DNA of 26,868 bases from Intoshia linei. Its lineage: Eukaryota; Orthonectida; Rhopaluridae. The notes under the pieces were generated by a model that saw only the letters and a program-made list of their open reading frames with translations, did no database searches and was not told the DNA's origin. The stretch is taken from NCBI GenBank assembly GCA_001642005.1, contig LWCA01000459.1, forward strand, positions 1 through 26,868. Reading direction: 5' to 3'. Within the stretch, counting starts at the first letter, position 1; each line of letters begins with the position of its first letter. Shown one piece after another: positions 20,194 through 26,868 of this stretch. A program made the translations under genes and the position numbers.

Positions 20194-23100
20194 ATTTAAA
20201 ATAAAATAATTTAATTTAAATTTACTTTAAAAGTTTGAGAGCCGTATCCACTGAATCAATGATTGTATAACATTCCTGAAACGTTGTCACACTTTTTGGA
20301 ATTTTACAAGTTAGTTTCGGTTCAAATTCAACTATTTTGGCTTTTTTTGAAAGTGAAAACTATTAATATATTTAGAAATGGTAATTATATATTATTAAAG
20401 GCAAGCTCGAATAAAAATGGTCTCTGCACGCCAATATTTTTTAAGTAAGGTCTCGATCCACTATAATTTACTATATATTTACCTCCAATTCATCTTTACA
20501 AGACAAAAGTCCTAACATGTATTATATATTATAAGATTACAAAGGGTTAAATACCTGCTCCATAAACTTTAGTTATTTCATTTTCTTTACACAATCCAAA
20601 TTCAATTGTGAAAAAATAACATGTAGCGATATCATCCACTATTTCGTCAGAAACTCCGATAGATGCTAATCCTAACATTTGCGAAAAATCCGCAATTTTT
20701 TTATCCATTAACATTGGTACATGTCCTAATAATTCGTGACAACAGTCGCTAAATTAACTATGATATATTTTAACTTTTTCAAATCAGCATTTACAACTTT
20801 TACAATTATAGTTTACTTTATTTAGATTAACAAAAAATGTGTTTGTACGAAGTACAAAACAGCCTAGCTAGTACATGTATAATAAACATGACAATGTAAG
20901 TAAAATGAAAGTCAATAAACAAATTAAAAAGTACGGTTCAGGAGTGTAGAAGGGATATTTTGAGTGTCGAATATATTGGGTACAGTAGAATGTTCTAAAT
21001 GCAAGAGCAGCCAAAAAGTCTCGAGGAGAGAGATATCCTGCTACCGGTCTAATGTTCATGTTTGACCATTCTAGATATTAAAATATAAAATAAAGGAAGC
21101 TAAAATATATACAAAATATGATGTACAAGTCAACACTTTTCACAACTGATACTTTTAAAAAAATTGTCAGTTTTGAGAGTGTCGACTAGTGTGTTCAATT
21201 TTTGTAAAATGTACTGAGTTATTGGACTTTTTTTGTATTAAGTTTGAAAAATTATTTATGGAAAAAGAAAAGAAATAATTAAATAACAATTGAATCATGT
21301 TTTCAATCAATTATCTAATCTTTACTTATATAATATGTTGACGTAAGATTTGAAATTGGAAGGTTGAAATTAAGTTTGCAAACACCCCGGAAAAAACTGT
21401 AATTGAAATGTGGACTTTATAAAATTCTAAGGCGGGTAGTTATTTAAATAAAGCTGGACACACAGACACACAAAAATCGCATAGCATATTATATAAGTTA
21501 GGATATGATACATTCAAAACTTTAAAAGTTAATGGGAAATGACCGGTCCATGGTGACATTATTTTGGAAACCACTTCTTTAACAATTGGTAATAGTGAAT
21601 AGTAGAATGTTGATGTAATATTTTATTATTGAATTTATTTTTCCGGTAGAATTAAAAAGTCCGTCGGTAAATCTAGGTGTTGTTTGTACTCAGTACATAT
21701 ATACATTTATATAAAATTACTTTTTAAAATTTTCGAAACAGCTATAAAGTCTGGTATAGCTTTTGAACTAAAAATATATTATAAAATTTGCTTGCAATAT
21801 CAATGGTGATGAGTTACCAATCTGGGATTCAAAATCCAGTAATTGACATTAAATGACTTAAGATTTTCACAAATGACTCAAAAATAGTTGATTACGGAAA
21901 TTCATGACTATAATTTTCAAATTAGGCAGTGTGAGTCACACAATGTATTTAGTAAATTTTAATTATAACCCTTACGAGACAATTGCATGTATAGATGCCA
22001 AAAACTACACTCATAAATTTATATTGGTTTGTATAGATGCCAAAAACTACACCAATAAATTTACATTGGTTTGTATACAAACCAAAATAAGGCGGTACCA
22101 ATATAAATTATGAACAAATTACTGCTCATACAATAACATGTAATACACTCCGTCCAATAATTATAACAATACTATCATTTTGTTAATAACAATTATATTT
22201 GTAGATCAAAATTTATGAAAATTGGCATGTTGGACATGCACAATGTAAGGTTGTCATATTAAAAAAAATAATTGAAAAAAAAAAAACAAAATTAACTGAA
22301 GTTTTTTAATAAAAACGTTAAAAATACAAAAACACGAGCGTCCATAAATTATAACAACACAACTATTTATTAATTATAATGACTATATATGCTACATGAA
22401 TTTCTTTCAATATCTAATTGACTTTTCTCCAACCTTTAATACTTCGATTGCACGATTTTTTACAAAATCTGATAATTTTAAAAACGTTTCATCCAAAATT
22501 TTCTCCCATGAATACATTACGGCTTTTGTTAGTTCATTAATGTTGTTATATTGTTTATTTCCACCATAGAGACATCGAACCATTATACCCCAAATATTTT
22601 CTATAGGATTGAGATCTGGAGACACAGCAGGCCAGTCCATAATATTAAAAAAATGATCATTTAAACATAGTTTTGTCGCCTAAATTTGTGACAAATCGCA
22701 TTATCTTGTTGATAGATCAAATTTCTTCATAAATTTTCGTTGTGAGGAAAAAGAGGTATGAGGTTATGCTCTATAACTGTTTGGTACTTAATAGAGTTTA
22801 TATTACCATCTACTTTGACAACACATTTTATACCACCACTTGAAAAAGCTCCCATATCATAACACCCCTTCACCAAATCTTCTACTGACCTAACTAAAAC
22901 AGTTATCAGTAATTTTATCAAGCTTTCACGAGTTATATTTTGTGATTGTTAACTTATCCATGTTTTCAAAAGTTTTATCCTACATATATTTGTATATAAC
23001 AGATGTTTATATATACGTTAAATAGCGTGTTCAGTGCATACTGTTCACTGTATTTAATCAAGAGTGTTCATGACAAATTCATATAAATATTATTTTATAA

Positions 23101-23968
23101 TAAACTCAAATGTTAGTATTAGTTTTAATAATTATGTTCACATAAAACAATGTTCATTAAGTGAGGTGTTAGAGTTCAACAGGATTGACTGTGTGTATTT
23201 TTCAAAAATTTGTAAAAGTTCCGAATATGTATAGAAATTTCTAGAATATTCTTATTACTATAAAATACAATTTGACTGTATACATAAAGTATTCATGGAA
23301 ATAATTTTGTACGTTTATAAAATATAACTACACTAAAAATTTAAAAGTAATAAAAATTTTAAAAATGAGAATCAAAGCTGCTAAATTTTTTTAAAAACCA
23401 ATAAGATTGGGACAGATGACTGCTAGTATATTGAATAAAAAACTTGTAAATTTTTTCATCTTGTAAAATTTTAAAGTGATAATTGAATTTTTCACAAGCA
23501 TGTGATTTGTATATTGGTTCCAGTGCTGTAAAAACTTTTGACCTAAAAATAAAAAATTTCATATGACTTAGCTGTCTTAAATTATATATTAATTGCTAAC
23601 CAAGTTTCATTTTCTTCATTAGTATAATTTATGATGGGTAATTCTTGTCCACTAATTTAAATTTGAAAAAAACAAAAATCAATATACAATTTATAACGGT
23701 TGGATATTTCTGCAATATCTTGTCTTCTTTTTATGTATTCCTTGTCGTGAAAACCCTAAATGTAATTTACCTGTTATAAATAATGTACATTTTATTTACA
23801 TTACATGTAATGTGTTAAAATTCAAATATCATTACTGGATGATCAGCGGTTAATTCTTTTGATGAAATAATATTTTGAAATGAATAATCCAAATCACTTG
23901 CATGTTTAAGTACAAGATTAGCTATTATTACATTTTAGTTTTTTCTTATTAAATTTACCTTTTCTCAT
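20120..23968 (-). CDS. TPH: tryptophan-hydroxylase-like aromatic amino acid hydroxylase
   Basis: Iron- and tetrahydrobiopterin-dependent enzyme; TPH makes 5-hydroxytryptophan for serotonin. Exons (minus): 23968-23959, 23921-23836, 23755-23688, 23651-23601, 23542-23382, 21070-20935, 20748-20555, 20511-20483, 20359-20226, 20189-20120; 312 aa in this model. Landmarks: SDLDY...[90 protein letters not shown] (two Fe-binding His), [15 protein letters not shown] (Fe-binding Glu), VYGAGLL, FEPKLTC, ending [22 protein letters not shown] is the TPH form; PAH and TH have YWFT. Odd points: no N-terminal ACT regulatory domain is found, so the start Met is provisional; the donor after exon 23542 would have to be a weak GC site (TTTA|GCAGCT) because no GT fits; that intron (2.3 kb) holds a Tc1 fossil; and the last exon lies antisense to Pcf11. 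There is no long tetramerisation tail. Confidence 0.85.
21318..21504. mobile_element. MITE with inverted 'cttacttatataatatg' ends
   Basis: Left end atctttacttatataatatg (21,318-21,337), right end catattatataagttaggat (21,485-21,504): 20-base inverted repeats with two mismatches. The interior caccccggaaaaaactgtaa is shared with 16,470-16,640. Length 187 bases, no coding. It lies in the large hydroxylase intron. Confidence 0.8.
21565..21710 (+). repeat. dispersed repeat R1, copy 5
   Basis: More diverged copy: ttttggaaaccacttcttta, attggtaatagtgaatagta, tttccggtagaatt, aggtgttgtttgtactcagt. It lies in the large hydroxylase intron. Confidence 0.75.
21984..22085. repeat. 42-base tandem repeat
   Basis: The unit gtatagatgccaaaaactac followed by ac(t/c)(c/a)ataaattta(t/c)attggttt occurs twice, and a third partial unit begins at about 22,073 (gtatacaaacc). 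The 69-residue ORF at 21,904-22,113 is a by-product of this repeat. Confidence 0.9.
22145..22925 (-). mobile_element. Tc1-like element, inactive
   Basis: Minus-strand pieces: 22,921-22,727 reads [20 protein letters not shown] and [19 protein letters not shown] (family WGCFS..GVGPL..I.G.MNS..Y..IL...L.P); 22,640-22,407 reads [20 protein letters not shown] then a C-terminal helix region ending in a stop. The middle, which should carry the second aspartate, is frameshifted. A likely terminal repeat, cactccgtccaataattata, begins at about 22,147, and a related sequence gcgtccataaattataac occurs at about 22,339. The element sits inside the 2.3-kb hydroxylase intron on the same strand as the gene. 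Confidence 0.82.
22926..23381. other. intron sequence before the Tc1 fossil
   Basis: A+T-rich intron DNA of the hydroxylase gene. No exon or repeat recognised. The opposite terminal repeat of the Tc1-like element was not found. Confidence 0.35.
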
Positions 23969-25189
23969 TTTATATTTTATAACCAAAAAAAATAAATTAT
24001 TTTTAATTTATAATAATGAAAATGACTAAAACAAATATTTTATAATTTAAATATTGATTTTGTGTCGTTTAACTTATTTTTAAATTACCTTTCTGTCAGG
24101 TCGGGATTAATTACATATATTTTTTTCAGTATCCATTATTTTATTGATGTTACATAATTAATGTCATTAATAATGATATATATTATAACACCATAATTAC
24201 TTTTAATTGATTTACAAGCTAAAGAAATGTTGTACAATAGGGTGTCGCACAAATTGGAATCAGGTTGCCAACTGCGCAATTTTCCCTCTGAGAATTCGGG
24301 TTTTCAAATTCAACTCAGGGCTCAGGGTTAAGTGATATTTCTCAGGGTAATTTAATTATTTCAATCAAAATCATCAGATCAGACATATTTTATTTATATT
24401 CTATAATTTTTTAAAAAAATAGTAAAAATAGCAATAAGCAAGATCTTTTGGATTGTTTCAAAAAATTTATTAAATATTTATTTTAGAATCTTCACGAAGA
24501 AATATAATGAGGAAATTGAAAAATAAATAAATTTGTATATGTTAATACAGTAATACACCTTGTAAATATTTTATAATACGAAACTAAGAACCTCCCAATC
24601 GTATTTTTCTTATATTCAAAGTCTTAAAGTGTAGTTGTTTCATCAATATTGAAAATATGATCTGTGTATAGCCACTATATTTAATTATAGAATTCGAAAA
24701 TAAAAAAATGGGATGTAAATAACCTTTTGTGAAATGGTTTATAGTTTGTTTTTAATTTTTCTCTGAACATACTATCACGCAGTAGTTGAAAACCCTGTCT
24801 TACATTTTAGAACAGAACATAAACTAGAATTTTTTAATCGATTAACTTTCGTTTCTGTTTCAAAATATACAATTTAAATTTCTGATTTATTACTGTAATT
24901 GATAACTATTATCTAAATTATTTTTTCTTGTATGCTCAATTTTTTTAATTGCATTCTAGTGCGCTCCAATTGAAAACACTGATCTAATGTATATTATAAA
25001 ATATGCCGATTACATTAATACGAGAATTCAGAGGTAATAAGTTTTGTAATAATAATCTTAATTTGAAAAAGTAATCGATTTTTTGCAATTAAACTTGTGA
25101 AAGAGACCTCTAATTTTATTAAAAATGTATATAAATTATTGGAGTTTTATACAGATTGTAATATTGATTAAGATATAAAGAGGGTTTAT
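23969..25189. other. region upstream of the hydroxylase gene
   Basis: This is where exons for the ACT regulatory domain would be expected. I see none. A sequence rich in ctcaggg units (24,316-24,345: aactcagggctcagggttaa) stands out from the A+T background. A minus-strand ATG near 24,142 is followed by a stop after eight codons. Confidence 0.35.
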
Positions 25190-25612
25190 CAGAATGTGCA
25201 AACTCGCTTAGCAGCGTCGCAGCCTTATATGAAATCACTAGTAGAAGAGTTCTCAGATGTTTTTAACGAGCAGCCTAGAAGAACAAGTACGATAAAATTT
25301 GAAATCAAATTGAAGGATAGCACAAAGTCCATACGGGGACCGGTGTATGCTGCACCAGGGAACGTTAGAATCCAATTACTTAAACATCTCCAAGAAATGT
25401 TGGAAATAAACATAATTGAACCATCAAAGAGCAGTTGGCGATCCCTTTGTTGTTTTGTACCTAAAAAAGATGGGAAAAATCGCTTTGTAGTCGATTTCCG
25501 TGAATTAAATAGGTGCAGTACTCAAACAAAATAACCCTATAATTCAGTATGCTAGCAAAACACTAGATAAGTCTCAACGATATTATCAAGATATCAAGAA
25601 TATTATTGTATT
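25190..25612 (+). mobile_element. Ty3/gypsy pol remnant: RT start joined to RNase H
   Basis: 25,196-25,534 encodes the N-terminal part of a Ty3/gypsy reverse transcriptase: EEFSDVF, then INIIEPSKSSWRSLCCFVPK and KDGKNRFVVDFRELN. The catalytic YxDD region is missing. Immediately after the stop, in another frame from 25,536, NPIIQYASKTLDKSQRYY matches the start of the gypsy RNase H domain. The palm and thumb are therefore deleted between them. No LTRs were seen. Confidence 0.85.
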
Positions 25613-25941
25613 TTCAAACATTTAACATGGTTAAAAGTGGATTCAGTTCTGTAACAAAATATTCAGTAAAGATAGAAATAAAATTAATGTATGTCAAAGA
25701 GGAGATATTGGTATCAAATTAACCACATAAAACTAAGAATAAATTTAGTTGGTCCTCAATCATCAGGCGCAAGAATCATATGGAAATAAATAAAAATTAT
25801 TTATTGATTTTATAAAAAGTATAGTTCATTTTATTATAGGGGAGTTGATTTATAAATTTATGAATTATGGTGTAATGAGGGCGTTGGTTTATAACGATTG
25901 AGAACCCGTTATATATTACTAAAATCTTAAAATCTGACATT
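25613..25941. other. A+T-rich spacer between transposon fragments
   Basis: No ORF, repeat or site that I can support lies here; it probably belongs to the flanking decayed elements. Confidence 0.3.
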
Positions 25942-26046
25942 GATTACATTTTGACAAAAGCCAGTTTTTTTCGTAATGGAATTAAAAAGCTACAGGAACG
26001 TTGCAGAAGAATTGCTGAATGCAACGGAGAATATTTTGTAGAATAA
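25942..26046 (+). mobile_element. mariner transposase C-terminus
   Basis: A 34-codon open stretch ending in a stop: KASFFRNGIKKLQERCRRI then AECNGEYFVE. This matches the last helix of mariner transposases (FF..GI.KL..RW.KC....G.YF.). The rest of the element is not recognisable nearby. Confidence 0.7.
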
Positions 26047-26169
26047 AGTTTAATCAAAATTATGAATTTAAGTTTTAATTATACAAACGTAGTTATAAAA
26101 ACGACATTACTTTGTGAATGACGTAATACTATGTGTCACATAGGTTCATATATTTGATAATAAATAAAT

Positions 26170-26640
26170 TTATTTATTATTCCATTTTTTAAGTGGTTTT
26201 TTAGAACGTTCAACAGGAGAAAATAGAATATAATCACCTGGAACAGCAATTTTAACATCTCGGTCAACAGTGAAATGCATAAGGATTCCTTTTTTGTTAA
26301 GTTCTGAAAATAGTACAATTATAAAAAATTAAATATCAATAAAATTAACGTACTTTTAATTTCAGATTTTTCGTTGACTAAAACAAACATGTATTTTGTT
26401 TCCTGTAGAACAATTCCTTCAATACCAATCAAATTTTTATTTGTGGCCTCAATAATTTTTATTTTAGCACCATGATAATCAATTTTCAAAAATTTCCTAT
26501 AAAAAAACAAATTTTTACGCATTATCATAATTTGTATAACTTACACAGCCCTCAATTTCAAGTAATTTTAGTGATACTTAAACTTTAAATAATTATTACA
26601 CATTATACTTAAAGAAAAAATTACTCAACCAGTTTTTTAG
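26170..26640 (-). CDS. POP4: RNase P/MRP protein subunit p29 (POP4)
   Basis: Protein subunit of RNase P and RNase MRP, for 5' tRNA maturation and rRNA processing in the nucleus. Supported exons: 26496-26354 and 26303-26170 (minus), joined in phase A|AA by a 50-base intron. They read KIDYHGAKIKIIEA, GIEGIVLQETKYMF, then LNKKGIL, GDYILF and PVERSKKPLKKW, matching the family's DLHGA..., GI.GI..QETKN.F, PK....F and RSSERS.KKFK. An upstream segment ending at 26,625 (YAKKLVE, phase fits) looks like the helix before the Sm-like barrel (LWKQYIRD), but all three frames are closed by stops just upstream (26,665-26,695) and no clean acceptor exists, so the N-terminus is unresolved. AATAAA overlaps the stop codon. 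Confidence 0.82.
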
Positions 26641-26757
26641 CATACTTTTGCCATGTTGTATGTAATTTTAAATTAAATTAAATAATTTCCGTAACTAAAA
26701 ACATTACATTTAAAACAATTAAAAAAAATAAACTTAACTTTTGATAAATCTATCAGA

Positions 26758-26868
26758 GTTTGTTTAGAAAGCATAATTTTTTTACAATTTCATCAAATCC
26801 AATTTTTGATGGTTTATATGGGTATAAATTTGTTGATGTTGGATCACGAATATATAATTTTATAAATT
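26758..26868 (-). CDS. partial unrecognised ORF at right edge
   Basis: A minus-strand frame open from the window edge reads YIRDPTSTNLYPYKPSKIGF then DEIVKK and stops at 26,758-26,760. Codon content looks protein-like, but I do not recognise a family. An in-window ATG in another frame (26,785, MLSKQTLIDLSK) could instead be the POP4 start. Either the end of a neighbour or the 5' part of POP4. Confidence 0.25.

Noticed and set aside
21318-21504. Helitron end, suggested by ...ttacttatataatatg and tctgtgtgtcc
   Set aside because: The element has clear terminal inverted repeats, which Helitrons lack, so a MITE fits better.
23439-23459. 21-base intron inside the hydroxylase exon
   Set aside because: Too short to be credible; the unspliced reading aligns better with the family length.
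1-26868. tRNA, rRNA, CRISPR array, prokaryotic operon signals
   Set aside because: None seen; the window is eukaryotic with spliced genes.

Overview
The window is A+T-rich nuclear DNA of an animal. Its genes are split by very many spliceosomal introns, most of them only 35-50 bases long, and the space between and inside genes is filled with decayed DNA transposons. The presence of a tryptophan-hydroxylase-type enzyme makes it metazoan. Introns this short are below the usual size in insects and vertebrates and recall flatworms or orthonectids; that placement is inference and weak. All gene models below were assembled by hand from GT-AG junctions, phase continuity and remembered family motifs; no alignment was run.

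Left part (1-10,031), minus strand: a DEAD-box helicase of the DDX24/Mak5 type (exons 1083-2458, running off or broken toward the left edge), then a strongly diverged eIF2B beta subunit gene (2877-10,031, at least 12 exons), whose large introns hold a piggyBac C-terminal fragment, several hAT-type non-autonomous elements and copies of a dispersed repeat (called R1 here). One eIF2B exon was not located.

Middle (10,700-17,400), mixed: a short TFIIH p34/Tfb4 (GTF2H3) gene on the plus strand (10,769-11,852) with its zinc-finger end intact, then mostly transposon debris (hAT ends, a dead Tc1-like copy, R1 copies) around one intronless minus-strand ORF for a small basic protein with a signal peptide (14,952-15,392).

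Right part (17,431-26,868): a complete Pcf11 gene on the plus strand (17,431-20,193; 7 exons, 670 aa) meets a tryptophan-hydroxylase-like gene on the minus strand (23,968-20,120). The last coding exons of these two convergent genes overlap: 20,137-20,189 appears to encode protein on both strands. The hydroxylase gene carries a Tc1-like fossil in its largest intron. Upstream of it lie a deleted Ty3/gypsy pol fragment and a mariner C-terminus, and at the right edge the RNase P/MRP subunit POP4 (minus strand).

The housekeeping genes cover RNA metabolism broadly: ribosome-biogenesis helicase, translation-initiation exchange factor, TFIIH, 3'-end/termination factor, RNase P. There is no operon-like logic that I can support; spacing is tight only at gene ends, where poly(A) signals overlap the stop region in several genes and where Pcf11 and the hydroxylase interlock.
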